In this document: positions 43,189 to 53,572 of the stretch, one piece after another
How positions within the stretch are numbered: the first letter of the stretch is position 1
Layout of the letters: each line of letters starts with the position of its first letter
From: Alphaproteobacteria bacterium
GTDB lineage: Bacteria; Pseudomonadota; Alphaproteobacteria; Rs-D84
NCBI GenBank assembly: GCA_017503725.1
Contig: JAFVSL010000006.1
Location: 1-64,000 of the forward strand
DNA: 64,000 nucleotides
Direction of reading: 5' to 3'
Translations under genes and position numbers: made by a program
Notes under the pieces: model-generated
Database searches by the model: none
The model's input: only the letters and a program-made list of their open reading frames with translations
Told to the model about the DNA's origin: nothing

Positions 43189-43236
43189 AATCAGAATATT
43201 TTATTCTGACCTAAAACAAAACTTAGGAGTAAAAAA

Positions 43237-43602
43237 ATGGCAGACATTCAGAAATTAGTTGAAGAATTGTCAAAATTGACCGTTTTGGAAGCAGTTGAAC
43301 TGTCCAAAGCGTTGGAAGAAACATGGGGCGTTAGCGCTGCTGCTGCTGTTGCAGTTGCCGCTGGTCCTGTTGCAGCCGCTGCAGAAGAAAAGAGCGAATT
43401 TGACGTTGTACTGGCCGAAGTTGGTGCAAACAAATTGGCTGTTATCAAGGCTGTAAAAGACATCACAGGTTTGGGTTTGGGCGAAGCGAAAACTTTGGTC
43501 GAATCTGCACCAAAGGCAGTTAAAGAAGGCGTTGCCAAAGATGAAGCTGAAAAAATGAAAGCTACAATCGAAGCCGCCGGTGCCAAAGTTGAATTGAAAT
43601 AA
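43237..43602 (+). CDS. rplL: 50S ribosomal protein L7/L12
   Basis: 121 residues. N-terminal dimerisation domain ([27 protein letters not shown]), Ala-rich hinge, and the C-terminal factor-binding domain with [25 protein letters not shown] precedes the start. It is encoded right before a hairpin and rpoB. Confidence 0.98.
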   Translation: MADIQKLVEELSKLTVLEAVELSKALEETWGVSAAAAVAVAAGPVAAAAEEKSEFDVVLAEVGANKLAVIKAVKDITGLGLGEAKTLVESAPKAVKEGVAKDEAEKMKATIEAAGAKVELK

Positions 43603-43658
43603 TTCAACCCGGAACCGAATGGTTCATAAAAAATCTGCCGTATGAAAATATGGCAAAA

Positions 43659-43703
43659 ACGCCGCCCGTGTGGGATGAAAATCCCATACGGGCACAAAGG
43701 CGT
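43659..43703 (+). other. hairpin between rplL and rpoB
   Basis: GCCCGTGTGGGAT pairs with ATCCCATACGGGC around a GAAA tetraloop, and an outer ACGCC/GGCGT can extend it. There is no T-run. In E. coli an attenuator and an RNase III site occupy this position; a similar role is inferred. Confidence 0.7.
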
Positions 43704-43782
43704 AAAAATACACAAGAAAAATTAAAACGGTATTACAATATCGTTTCGTTTGCAAAACGCACAGAAAAAAGGACTAAAACCG

Positions 43783-46700
43783 ATGGCAGTAATCCAGAAA
43801 CTTAGAAAATCTTTTGGTAAAAGTTTTTTGCAAACTCCGCTTCCTGATTTAGTTGAAATTCAATACGATTCCTACAAAGACTTTTTGCAGGCTGACGTTG
43901 CGCCGCAAAACCGTAAAAACATTGGTTTACAGAACGTGTTCTCGTCAATGTTCCCAATCAAAGACTATGCCGGCATTGCCGACCTGGAATTTGTGGAATA
44001 TACATTGGACAAACCTGTTTACAATGTAAAAGAGTGTATGCTGCGCAATATGACATATTCCAGCAAGCTGAAATTGAAGCTGAGATTGATTTTATGGGAT
44101 GTCGCAGAAGATGGTAAAAAGACCCTGCGTGACATCAAGGAACAAGAAATATTTATGGGCGAAGTGCCGTTAATGACCGAACGCGGCAGCTTTATCGCAT
44201 CCGGTGTTGAACGTGTTATCGTTTCCCAGATGCATCGTGCCCAGGGCGTTGTGTTTGCAACAACCAAAGAAGCCAAGGTTGCGGGTAATCCGATTACATA
44301 CACTGCACGTATCATCCCAGAACACGGTTCTTGGATTGATTTCGAAGAATCCAAGGGTGTAATCTATGTCCGTATCGATCGTCGTCGCAAGGTGCCTGCA
44401 ACGGTTCTGTTGCGTTGCTTGCCGGCCGCCGAAGATGAAAAGAAATGGTTGGCCGAACCACGCAAGACCACAATCCGTGGTATGAGTGACACAGAAATCC
44501 TGGCCACATTCTATAACCGCATTGGTTTGAAATTTGATGGCAAAATGTGGATCGGTGATGTTGCATCATTCGAAGGTTTGGATAAATACCGCCTGAATTA
44601 TGATTTAATCAATCCAAAAGATAAAAAAGTCTTGGCATCCAAGGGCGATCGTTTGAACGCGAAACGCTTGAAAAAGATTATGGATGCATCCAAGACATTC
44701 GGTATCCTGCCAGAATCTTTGATTGGTGAATATCTGTTTGATCCGATTATGTCCGGGGACGAGGTTGTAATGCCATCCGGCACAGAAATCACCGAAGAAG
44801 TCTTGAATGATTTGGATAAAATGAATGTCAAAGAAATCAGCCTGATTTCCATTGACAACACCACAATCACGGCCCATATGCGTAATACTTTGTTGGCTGA
44901 TAAAACCACAAATCGCGAAGAAGCCTTGATTGAAATCTATAACATTATCCGTCCGGGCGAACGCCCAACATTAGAGGCCGCAATCAATCTGTTTATGCGC
45001 CAGGGCTTTGAACCGGCATACTATGATTTGTCGGCGGTTGGTCGTTTCAAGATGAACAAACGTTTAAAGATTGATTCTGGTAAAAAGCCAGAAGATGAAC
45101 GACTGTTGACCAAGTCTGATTTCTTGGCGGTATTAAAAACATTAACAAACATTATTGACCGCAAAGACACGGTTGATGATATTGATAACCTGTCAAATCG
45201 TCGTGTTCGCACGGTTGGCGAATTGTTGGAACAGAATTTCCGCACTGGTATGATTCGTATCGAACGTCTGGTACGCGAAGCGTTGTCCAGTCCAAACATT
45301 GCCAATATGCAACCCCAGGACGTTATCAATGTAAAACCGTTGATGTCATTGGTGTCTGAATTCTTGGGAACATCCCAGTTGTCCCAGTTTATGGATGCAT
45401 ATAATCCATTGGCTGAATTGGAACACAAGCGTCTGATTTCGGCATTGGGGCCGGGTGGTTTGAACCGTGAACGTGCGGGTATTGACGTACGTGACGTTCA
45501 TCCAACACACTATGGTCGTTTATGCCCAATTCACACACCCGAAGGTGCAAATATTGGTTTGATTAACCACTTGTCATCTTATGCACGTGTAAATCCATAC
45601 GGCTTTATTGAAACACCATACTATGTTGTTGAAAACGGCCGCGTAACAGACAAAATGGTATACCTGACCGCGGACGAAGAATTGGGTCACAAAATTGCCC
45701 AGGGTAACACCCCAACAACAAAAGACGGTGTCTTGGCCGATGAAACGGTAACGGCGCGTGTTGATGGCGAATTTACCATGGTACCAAAGGGCGAAGTTGA
45801 CTTAATCGACGTTGAACCACGCCAGGTGGTATCTATTGCAACGGGCTTGATTCCATTCGTTGAAAACGACGACGCGAACCGTGCATTGATGGGTTCGAAC
45901 ATGCAGCGCCAGGGCGTTCCATTATTGCGCGTCCAGGCCCCATTGGTCGGAACCGGTATCGAACGCGAGGTTGCGCGTGATTCCCGCACCGGTAAGGTTG
46001 CAAAACGCAGCGGTGTTGTTGAATCTGTGGATGCAAACCGTATTGTGGTTAAATGTATGAACAGCCGCAACGTTGTAACTGGTGTAGATATCTATAACCT
46101 GGAAAAATTCGAACGCAGCAACAGTGAAACATTGGTTCACCAGAAACCATTGGTAAAGGTTGGCGATCGTATTTCTGCGGGCGACATCATTGCCGACGGT
46201 TCATCTATGAACTATGGTGAATTGGCATTGGGTCGCAACGTATTGGTTGCGTTTATGCCGTGGCGTGGATATAACTACGAAGACTCAATCGTTATCTCGG
46301 AAAAGATTTCTCGTGACGACGTATTTACATCTGTAAAAATCGTTGAAAAAGAATTCAAGGTACGTGATACCCAGTTGGGCCCAGAAAGTTTCACCCGCGA
46401 CATTCCAAACGTCAGCGAAGAAGCATTAAAGAATCTGGACGAATCCGGTATTATCTATGTTGGCGCACGCGTAAAACAGGGCGACATCTTGGTTGGTCGT
46501 GTTTCACCAAAATCTGAAACATTATTAACCCCAGAAGAGGCGCTGTTGCGTAACATCTTTGGTGAAAAGGCCTTGAATGTAAAGGATACATCACTGCGCG
46601 TTGGTCCAAACGAAGAAGGTACAGTTATCGGTGTTAACGTTCTGACCCGTCACGGGGTAAAGAAAGACGAACGTACCCAGATGATTGAATTGCAGAAAAT

Positions 46701-47919
46701 CGAAAAGATTAACAAAGACCGCGAAGAAGAAACAAACATCATCGAAAAGGGCTTTGCCGACCAAATCTTCCAAATTGCAGAGGGTATGGTTATCGAATCC
46801 GGCACCGGCAGTTTGAAACCATTTATTGGCAAAAAACTGACCGCCGAGGTATTCGAAGGCATCCGTCCATCTGATGTGAAAAAGTTGGTCGTTAAAAACA
46901 AAGAAGCACAAGCGAAAATTGACGAACTGCGTGAACAGCACGTTCTGAAATTAAAGCAGTTGAACGAAGAAGCCGATGCCGAAGTTGCCAAAGCAACCGA
47001 AAGCAATTCTTTGAATGCCGGTGTCTTGAAAGAGGTCAAGGTTTACATCGCGCACAAAATGAAGTTGCAGCCGGGTGACAAAATGGCGGGTCGTCACGGA
47101 AACAAGGGTATCGTGTCCAAGGTTGTACCGGTCGAAGATATGCCACACTTGGCGGACGGGACCCCTGTTGACATTGTTCTGAACCCATTGGGCGTACCAT
47201 CACGTATGAACATTGGTCAGATTTTGGAAACCCACCTTGGTATGGCGGCACGCACATTGGGTGCACAAATTGGCGCCGTTTTGGACGAAGTAAAGGCAAA
47301 ACGTGCGGTTACCGATGATCTGCGCACCATTATGGGCAAGGTTTACGGTACCGAGGTCGCAGAAAAACTGGAAAAAATGACGGACACAGATGTTCGTGCC
47401 CAGGCGGCCTTGTTGCGTGACGGTGTTCCAATGGCAACCCCAACATTCGACGGTGCAACACCCGAAGATATTCGCAGTATGTTGAAATTGGCGGGTCTGC
47501 CGGAAACGGGTCAGTTTGATCTGTACGACGGTATGACGGGTGAAAAGTTTGCACGTCCGGTAACAGTTGGCGTTATGTATATGTTGAAACTGCATCACTT
47601 TGTTGATGAAAAGATTCACGCACGTTCAATTGGTAACTATTCATTGGTAACGCAACAGCCATTGTCTGGTAAGGCCCACATGGGTGGCCAGCGTTTGGGT
47701 GAAATGGAAGTGTGGGCACTGGAAGCCCACGGTGCCGCCCACCTGTTGCGCGAAATGTTGACGGTTAAATCTGACGATATCACCGGCCGAAACAAGATGT
47801 ACGAATCCATCATTTCCGGCAGCAATGATATCCAGACCGGAACCCCAGAAGCATTCAACGTATTCGTTCGCGAATTGCGTGGATTGGGTCTGGCAATGAC
47901 ACCAAAGAAAGTAGATTAG
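43783..47919 (+). CDS. rpoB: DNA-directed RNA polymerase subunit beta
   Basis: 1378 residues, full length. All beta-subunit regions are present, including the rifampicin-region [11 protein letters not shown]...[13 protein letters not shown] (about residues 525-560), the [21 protein letters not shown] segment, [12 protein letters not shown], and [16 protein letters not shown] near the end. The frame opens at 43750, but AAAAAAGGA at 43764-43772 sets the ATG at 43783. The rifampicin region carries the common sensitive residues by eye. It is followed by an inverted repeat and rpoC. Confidence 0.98.
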   Translation: MAVIQKLRKSFGKSFLQTPLPDLVEIQYDSYKDFLQADVAPQNRKNIGLQNVFSSMFPIKDYAGIADLEFVEYTLDKPVYNVKECMLRNMTYSSKLKLKLRLILWDVAEDGKKTLRDIKEQEIFMGEVPLMTERGSFIASGVERVIVSQMHRAQGVVFATTKEAKVAGNPITYTARIIPEHGSWIDFEESKGVIYVRIDRRRKVPATVLLRCLPAAEDEKKWLAEPRKTTIRGMSDTEILATFYNRIGLKFDGKMWIGDVASFEGLDKYRLNYDLINPKDKKVLASKGDRLNAKRLKKIMDASKTFGILPESLIGEYLFDPIMSGDEVVMPSGTEITEEVLNDLDKMNVKEISLISIDNTTITAHMRNTLLADKTTNREEALIEIYNIIRPGERPTLEAAINLFMRQGFEPAYYDLSAVGRFKMNKRLKIDSGKKPEDERLLTKSDFLAVLKTLTNIIDRKDTVDDIDNLSNRRVRTVGELLEQNFRTGMIRIERLVREALSSPNIANMQPQDVINVKPLMSLVSEFLGTSQLSQFMDAYNPLAELEHKRLISALGPGGLNRERAGIDVRDVHPTHYGRLCPIHTPEGANIGLINHLSSYARVNPYGFIETPYYVVENGRVTDKMVYLTADEELGHKIAQGNTPTTKDGVLADETVTARVDGEFTMVPKGEVDLIDVEPRQVVSIATGLIPFVENDDANRALMGSNMQRQGVPLLRVQAPLVGTGIEREVARDSRTGKVAKRSGVVESVDANRIVVKCMNSRNVVTGVDIYNLEKFERSNSETLVHQKPLVKVGDRISAGDIIADGSSMNYGELALGRNVLVAFMPWRGYNYEDSIVISEKISRDDVFTSVKIVEKEFKVRDTQLGPESFTRDIPNVSEEALKNLDESGIIYVGARVKQGDILVGRVSPKSETLLTPEEALLRNIFGEKALNVKDTSLRVGPNEEGTVIGVNVLTRHGVKKDERTQMIELQKIEKINKDREEETNIIEKGFADQIFQIAEGMVIESGTGSLKPFIGKKLTAEVFEGIRPSDVKKLVVKNKEAQAKIDELREQHVLKLKQLNEEADAEVAKATESNSLNAGVLKEVKVYIAHKMKLQPGDKMAGRHGNKGIVSKVVPVEDMPHLADGTPVDIVLNPLGVPSRMNIGQILETHLGMAARTLGAQIGAVLDEVKAKRAVTDDLRTIMGKVYGTEVAEKLEKMTDTDVRAQAALLRDGVPMATPTFDGATPEDIRSMLKLAGLPETGQFDLYDGMTGEKFARPVTVGVMYMLKLHHFVDEKIHARSIGNYSLVTQQPLSGKAHMGGQRLGEMEVWALEAHGAAHLLREMLTVKSDDITGRNKMYESIISGSNDIQTGTPEAFNVFVRELRGLGLAMTPKKVD

Positions 47920-47977
47920 TTGTTAGCATTGGTGTGGGGCATCATCCCCACACCCTAACCACTAGCCACTAACAACT
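47918..47977. repeat. nested inverted repeat between rpoB and rpoC
   Basis: Outer arms AGTTGTTAG/CTAACAACT include the rpoB stop codon; inner arms GGTGTGGGG/CCCCACACC enclose a CATCAT loop. No T-run follows. An RNA-processing or stability element is likely, or a small repeat of the CACTAACAACTAA type. Confidence 0.7.
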
Positions 47978-48007
47978 AAAAACTATTTTAAAATGGAGCA
48001 AAATATA

Positions 48008-51000
48008 ATGAGCAATATGTTGCAAAAGATATTTGGACAAATCGAAACCAAGGAACAGTTTGATGCATTGCGTATTACCATTGCGTCACCCGAAGAAATT
48101 CTGTCTTGGTCCTTTGGCGAAGTGAAAAAACCTGAAACAATCAACTATCACTCGCTGAAACCAGAGGCCGAAGGACTGTTCTGTCAGCAGATTTTTGGTC
48201 CGGTCAAAGATTACGAATGCGCCTGTGGTAAATATAAACGCATTAAATTCCGTGGCGTTGTTTGCGAACGTTGCGGCGTAGAGGTTGGCCCATCCGCCGT
48301 TCGTCGTGAACGTATGGGGCATATTAAATTGGCAATGCCGGTTGCGCATACGTGGTTTTTGCGCGAGGGCAAGATTGCAACCCTGTTGAACAATCTGCCA
48401 CAAAAGAAACTGGAACAGGTTATTTCATACGACGCATACATTGTTATTGAACCAGGCTTAACAAACCTGAAACTGTACGATGTAATCAGCGAAGATGAAT
48501 ACCAGGCCGCCGTCGAAGAATTTGGCGCGGATGCATTCCGCGTTGGTATCGGTGCCGAAGGTGTTCGTTCAATCATTGAAAACCTGGATATGGGTGATGA
48601 ACGTACACGCCTGCGCGCAGAATTGGCGGATACAAAATCTGAAACAAAACGCAAATCTATTATTAAACAATTAAAATTGGTCGAAGCCTTCTTGGATTCC
48701 AAGACCAATCCAGCATGGATGATGCCGGATATTATCCCGGTTATTCCACCGGATATGCGTCCATTGGTTACATTGGATGCGGGACATGTTGCGGCATCTG
48801 ACCTGAATGATTTGTATCGTCGCGTTATCATCCGTAATAACCGTCTGAAACGCTTTATGGAAATGCACGCGCCAGACATCATCGTACGTAACGAAAAACG
48901 TATGTTACAAGAGGCGGTTGATTCCCTGTTCGATAACGGTCACAAGGCACGTCCAATGGTTTCCCAGAACCGTCGTCCATTGAAATCATTGTCTGATTCA
49001 TTGCGCGGTAAATCTGGTCGTTTCCGTATGAATATGTTGGGTAAACGTGTGGACTATTCCGGTCGTTCGGTTATCGTATCTGGCCCAACATTGAAACTGC
49101 ACCAGGTGGGTTTGCCAAAAACAATGGCGCTGGAATTGTTTAAACCATTTGTTTATGCGCGCTTGTTGGCTGGGGACTATGCAAATACATTGAAAACCGC
49201 CCGCAAGATGGTTGAAAACGGCGAAGATGTCGTATGGGAAATCCTGGAAAAGGTTATCTATGAACATCCAGTTCTGTTGAACCGTGCACCAACATTGCAC
49301 CGTTTGTCTCTGCTGGCATTTGAACCGGTATTGATTGAGGGCAAGGCAATCCGTCTGCATCCATTGGTATGTAAGGGCTTTAATGCTGACTTTGACGGTG
49401 ACCAGATGTCTGTTCACGTTCCAATTTCCCTAGAAGCGCAGTTAGAAGCACGTACATTGATGCTGTCATCAAACAACGTATTGTCACCTGCGAACGGTGA
49501 ACCTATGATTGTTCCATCCCAGGACATGGTATTGGGTGTTTATTACATCTCGTTGATTGATGGCGAACACACCGATAAATCACCACGTTTTGCGAATATG
49601 GACGAAGTGAAATTGGCATTGGAAAACAAGACAATTACACTGCACACACCAATTGTTGCACGTATCAACGGCAAAACATATAAAACAACGGCGGGTCGTA
49701 TGATTTTGGGTGAATTATTGCCAAAGTCTGACAAAATGCCATTTGATTTGGTGAACAAGGTTATGCCGGTGAAAGAAATCAAGGCTTTGTTGGCGACAAC
49801 ATACGAACGTTGTGGCGACAAAGAAACGATTTTGTTGGCAGACGCGCTGAAAAATACTGGTTTTGAACAGGCTGCACGCAGTGGTATTTCCATTGGTTAT
49901 GACGACATTGTTATTCCAGCGGAAAAGAAAGAAATCATCGCGCAATCTGAAAAGGCCGCCGAAGAAATCGAAGAACAATATCAGAACGGTTTGTTGTCTG
50001 GTGGTGAACGCTATAACAAACTGGTCGATATGTGGCAGAAAACAACCGACAAACTGGGTGATATGGCGTATGCTGCGCTGGGTAAATCAACCGGTGACAA
50101 TTGGAATTCTGTATATATGATGGCGTTATCTGGTGCCCGTGGTTCCAAACGTCAGATTCAGCAGTTGGCCGGTATGCGTGGTATGATGCAGAAACCAGAC
50201 GGATCTATTATTGAGGTTCCAATTATCTCGAACTTTAAAGAAGGTCTGACTATGTCTGAATACTTTACATCCACCCACGGTGCGCGTAAGGGTATGTCGG
50301 ACACGGCGTTAAAGACTGCTGACGCGGGTTACCTGACACGTCGTTTGGTTGAATTGGCACAAAATACCGTTATTACCGAACACGATTGTGGAACAACTGA
50401 ATTCATCACGGCAAAGCCGGTTTACACGGGTTCAACACTGTCTGTTCCATTGGGTGATGTTGTATTGGGTCGCACGGCGGCACACGACATTGTTCACCCA
50501 TTGACCAAGGAAGTCATTGTCCCAGCCGGTGAATTGATTACCAAGGCCGCGTCCAAGGCGATTAACGAATCTGGTCTGCCATCTGTTGATGTTCGCAGTG
50601 TTCTGACGTGTTGCAGTGACGGTCTGTGTGCGAAATGTTATGGTATGGACCTGTCACGTAATGCATTGGTACACGTCGGCGAAGCCGTTGGTGTTATCGC
50701 GGGTCAGTCCATTGGTGAACCAGGTACCCAGTTGACATTGCGTACCTTCCACATTGGTGGTATTGCGGCCGGTGGCACCGACAGTCACTTTATCGAAGTT
50801 CCGGTTGCGGGTCGCATCAAATTGATTGGTGTTAATACAATTAAGAACAGTGCTGGTCGTGTTGTTGTCTTGTCACGCAACGGTAAAATTGCCATTGTCG
50901 ATGACGCGGACAAAGAATTGTTCAGCTGTGCATTACCATATGCATCTATGTTGATTGTTAACGATGGCGACAGCGTTGAAAAAGGCGCCAAGGTTGCCGA

Positions 51001-52117
51001 ATGGGATCCATATTCCAACACAATCATCGCCGAGGCCGATGGTACCGTAAACTATAACGACCTGGTTGAAAACGTATCGTTCCAAGAAGAAGTTGATTCT
51101 ATGACCGGTATCGTTTCACGCAAGGTTATTAACTGGAAGACAAATACCAAGAAAGCCCTGAAACCGGCGGTCACATTGGTCGATGCCAAGGGTAACGTGA
51201 TATCTTTGGGTGGTAAAAAGATTGCGGAATATCTGTTGCCAATCTATTCGATATTGAACGTTGCAAATGGTGACACGGTTCACGCGGGCGACATTTTGGC
51301 ACGTATCCCGGTTCAGACAAAACGTACCGGCGACATTACGGGCGGTCTGCCACGTGTTAATGAATTATTGGAAGTACGTCGTCCAACAAATCCGGCCTTG
51401 TTGGCGGAAATCGATGGTACGGTTGATTTGGAAGATGCCAAATCAAAAATCATTATCCGTATTGAACCGACCGACGGCAGTGCACCGGTTGAATATGCGG
51501 TGCCAAAGGGTACAAACCTGTTGGTTCGCAGTGGTGACGTTGTCAAAAAGGCTGACAAATTGGTTGATGGTGACCCTGTACCACAAGATATCTTGCGTAT
51601 CTTGGGCCAGAAAGCCCTGGCAACATTTATGGTTGACCAGATTCAGCAGGTTTACCGCCTTCAGGGTGTGACAATTAACGACAAGCATATCGAAATCTTG
51701 ATACGTGAAATGACACGTCGTGTTGAAATCACGAATCCGGGTGATACCGGCTTCCTGATGGGCCAGGTTGTTGACCGTGTTGATTTCGAAGAAGAAAATG
51801 CCCGTGTTGCCCGTGATGGTGGCAGATTGGCTGAGGCATCCCAGGTCTTGGTTGGTTTGACACGTGCGTCCCTGACATCACGTTCGTTTATATCGAACGC
51901 ATCGTTCCAACAGACAACCAAAGTGTTGGTAGACGCCGCAATTTCCGGTTCAACCGACAAATTGGTTGGTATCAACGAAAACCTGATTGTTGGTCGTTTG
52001 ATTCCAATTGGAACGGGTGCATATGTCCGTCGTGTACGCGAAATCGCCAAAGAAGAAGAAAAGGCGGAACGTCTTGCACGCGAAGGCAACACCCAGCAGC
52101 AATTGTTGGATATATAA
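48008..52117 (+). CDS. rpoC: DNA-directed RNA polymerase subunit beta'
   Basis: 1369 residues. N-terminal zinc site (CACGKYKRIKF...CERCGVEV), the catalytic NADFDGDQM with three Asp that hold Mg2+, bridge helix and trigger loop regions, and the second zinc site (CCSDGLCAKCYGMD). The ATG at 48008 is preferred over an ATT/ATG-open frame from 47993, with TGGAG at 47994-47998. Closes the rpo operon. Confidence 0.98.
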   Translation: MSNMLQKIFGQIETKEQFDALRITIASPEEILSWSFGEVKKPETINYHSLKPEAEGLFCQQIFGPVKDYECACGKYKRIKFRGVVCERCGVEVGPSAVRRERMGHIKLAMPVAHTWFLREGKIATLLNNLPQKKLEQVISYDAYIVIEPGLTNLKLYDVISEDEYQAAVEEFGADAFRVGIGAEGVRSIIENLDMGDERTRLRAELADTKSETKRKSIIKQLKLVEAFLDSKTNPAWMMPDIIPVIPPDMRPLVTLDAGHVAASDLNDLYRRVIIRNNRLKRFMEMHAPDIIVRNEKRMLQEAVDSLFDNGHKARPMVSQNRRPLKSLSDSLRGKSGRFRMNMLGKRVDYSGRSVIVSGPTLKLHQVGLPKTMALELFKPFVYARLLAGDYANTLKTARKMVENGEDVVWEILEKVIYEHPVLLNRAPTLHRLSLLAFEPVLIEGKAIRLHPLVCKGFNADFDGDQMSVHVPISLEAQLEARTLMLSSNNVLSPANGEPMIVPSQDMVLGVYYISLIDGEHTDKSPRFANMDEVKLALENKTITLHTPIVARINGKTYKTTAGRMILGELLPKSDKMPFDLVNKVMPVKEIKALLATTYERCGDKETILLADALKNTGFEQAARSGISIGYDDIVIPAEKKEIIAQSEKAAEEIEEQYQNGLLSGGERYNKLVDMWQKTTDKLGDMAYAALGKSTGDNWNSVYMMALSGARGSKRQIQQLAGMRGMMQKPDGSIIEVPIISNFKEGLTMSEYFTSTHGARKGMSDTALKTADAGYLTRRLVELAQNTVITEHDCGTTEFITAKPVYTGSTLSVPLGDVVLGRTAAHDIVHPLTKEVIVPAGELITKAASKAINESGLPSVDVRSVLTCCSDGLCAKCYGMDLSRNALVHVGEAVGVIAGQSIGEPGTQLTLRTFHIGGIAAGGTDSHFIEVPVAGRIKLIGVNTIKNSAGRVVVLSRNGKIAIVDDADKELFSCALPYASMLIVNDGDSVEKGAKVAEWDPYSNTIIAEADGTVNYNDLVENVSFQEEVDSMTGIVSRKVINWKTNTKKALKPAVTLVDAKGNVISLGGKKIAEYLLPIYSILNVANGDTVHAGDILARIPVQTKRTGDITGGLPRVNELLEVRRPTNPALLAEIDGTVDLEDAKSKIIIRIEPTDGSAPVEYAVPKGTNLLVRSGDVVKKADKLVDGDPVPQDILRILGQKALATFMVDQIQQVYRLQGVTINDKHIEILIREMTRRVEITNPGDTGFLMGQVVDRVDFEEENARVARDGGRLAEASQVLVGLTRASLTSRSFISNASFQQTTKVLVDAAISGSTDKLVGINENLIVGRLIPIGTGAYVRRVREIAKEEEKAERLAREGNTQQQLLDI

Positions 52118-52123
52118 AAACCA

Positions 52124-52162
52124 ACACATCCCCGGTTAAAACCCGGGGGTGTGTAAACTTTT
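52124..52162 (+). terminator. terminator of the rpo operon
   Basis: ACACATCCCCGG/CCGGGGGTGTGT with a TTAAAA loop and an imperfect T stretch (AAACTTTTG). A long stem but a weak T-run. Confidence 0.65.
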
Positions 52163-52164
52163 GC

Positions 52165-52192
52165 TTGCAAAACGGGAATATTTGAATAAAAT
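52165..52192 (+). promoter_or_regulatory. promoter of rpmF
   Basis: TTGCAA, a 16-base spacer and TAAAAT; leader about 25 bases with AAAGGA. Confidence 0.6.
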
Positions 52193-52223
52193 AAGCATTC
52201 GGAAAATATAAAAGGATAATAAA

Positions 52224-52373
52224 ATGGCAACGCCAAGAAGTAAAACAAGTAAATCACGCAGCGCCCAGCGTCGCTCTCACGATGCATTGTCTGTTATGCC
52301 AAGCAGCGTATGCAAGGTCTGCGGTGAAAAGAAGCGCCCACATCACGTTTGTGCGGCTTGTGGTGCAAAATAA
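52224..52373 (+). CDS. rpmF: 50S ribosomal protein L32
   Basis: 49 residues. Begins MATPRSKTSKSRSAQRRSHD and has a C-terminal zinc ribbon with CKVCGEKKRPHHVCAACG (two CxxC pairs), so it is the zinc-binding form. AAAGGATAA lies before the start. rpmF-plsX-fabH is a common cluster; here plsX follows but fabH is 8.5 kb away. Confidence 0.96.
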   Translation: MATPRSKTSKSRSAQRRSHDALSVMPSSVCKVCGEKKRPHHVCAACGAK

Positions 52374-52390
52374 TTTAACTAAAAATTCGG

Positions 52391-52432
52391 GGCAGATTTG
52401 ACCGCGGGCCCGTGGTCTGTCTGCCGTTTTTT
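52391..52432 (+). terminator. terminator or attenuator between rpmF and plsX
   Basis: Nested stems GGCAGA/TCTGCC, GACC/GGTC and GGGCCC are followed by GTTTTTT. It ends only eight bases before the plsX ATG, so it either ends rpmF or attenuates plsX. Confidence 0.8.
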
Positions 52433-52440
52433 ATATTGCT

Positions 52441-53508
52441 ATGTCAGAACAAAAGAAAATTATTGCTGTTGATGCTATGAGTGGGGACAAGGGCCCATCG
52501 GCCGTCCTGGGGGGCATTAACCAGTTCTTATATCAAAATGGCGAAGACAAAGTTCATTTCCGCCTGTTTGGTGACGAAAAACGTCTGCGCCGTATGTTGA
52601 CTAAATACCCGCGCGTCGGCCGTAATGTAGAGGTTGTACACGCCCCCGGCGTTATCAAGGGAACGGATAAAATTATGGATATCGTTCGTCACGCCCAGGA
52701 TACGTCTATGTATATGGCAATCAAAGACGTCCGCGAAGGCAACGCCGCCGCCGTCGTCAGTGCGGGTAACACCGGTGTTTTAATGTCACTGTCAAAATTG
52801 GCATTAAAGACGGTTGATGGTATTGCGCGTCCGGCGATTACAACGATGTTGCCATCTGGTGCCGGCGATGATCGTGTGGTCGTTTTGGACCTGGGGGCAA
52901 ATGTTCAGTGTGATGAATCTATTTTGTTTGACTTTGCCGTCCTGGGCAGTGTTTATGCCGAGGTTATTGGAAAAATGCCAAAACCAAAATTAGGTGTACT
53001 GAATATCGGATCCGAAGAAACCAAGGGTAACGAAACCCTGGTGCACTTGAATCACGTTCTGACCGAACACAAAGATGAATTGCCATACGAATATCTGGGC
53101 TTTGTAGAGGCTAATGATATCAGTGCCGGCCGTGTTCAGGTGGTTGTCACCGACGGCTTTACCGGCAATATCGTATTAAAAACGGTCGAAGGTACCGCAA
53201 AATTGATTAAACGTGTTATCGTTGAAAATTTCAAGAAATCAATTTTGGCAATGATGGGTGCGTTCTTCTTGGTCCACGTATTTAAACGGTTAAAGCATAA
53301 AATTGACCCGCGTTCATATGCGGGCGCGGTGTTCCTGGGGCTAAAGGGGTTTGCGGTAAAAACCCATGGAAACAGTGATGCCCTGGCATTTGCAAATTCA
53401 TTAAAGTATGCATCAGATTTGATTCACGCAAATTTAAATGGTCTGATTGCAGAACGTGCAAAATCGGTCGAGCCGATACGTAATCAGTTACAACAGGAAA
53501 AACAATAA
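52441..53508 (+). CDS. plsX: phosphate acyltransferase PlsX
   Basis: 355 residues. Converts acyl-ACP to acyl-phosphate for phospholipid synthesis. Opens KKIIAVDAMSGDKGPSAVLGG and has VSAGNTGVLMSLSKLALK and TDGFTGNIVLKTVEG, all typical. The start at 52441 is fixed by the family N-terminus, but no ribosome-binding sequence exists: the upstream bases are the T-run of a hairpin terminator. Expression must rely on read-through or an unusual start. Convergent with the PLD gene. Confidence 0.95.
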   Translation: MSEQKKIIAVDAMSGDKGPSAVLGGINQFLYQNGEDKVHFRLFGDEKRLRRMLTKYPRVGRNVEVVHAPGVIKGTDKIMDIVRHAQDTSMYMAIKDVREGNAAAVVSAGNTGVLMSLSKLALKTVDGIARPAITTMLPSGAGDDRVVVLDLGANVQCDESILFDFAVLGSVYAEVIGKMPKPKLGVLNIGSEETKGNETLVHLNHVLTEHKDELPYEYLGFVEANDISAGRVQVVVTDGFTGNIVLKTVEGTAKLIKRVIVENFKKSILAMMGAFFLVHVFKRLKHKIDPRSYAGAVFLGLKGFAVKTHGNSDALAFANSLKYASDLIHANLNGLIAERAKSVEPIRNQLQQEKQ

Positions 53509-53572
53509 AAATCCCGCATTTCGGGCCCCACGCAAACATTCATTTGCGTGGGTGAACATTCGCGGGATTTTT
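53509..53572. terminator. nested bidirectional terminator
   Basis: The outer stem AAATCCCGC/GCGGGATTT encloses a second complete stem CCCACGCAAA/TTTGCGTGGG with loop CATTCA, then seven T. It serves plsX and the convergent PLD gene. It looks as if a second hairpin was inserted into the loop of the first. Confidence 0.85.
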
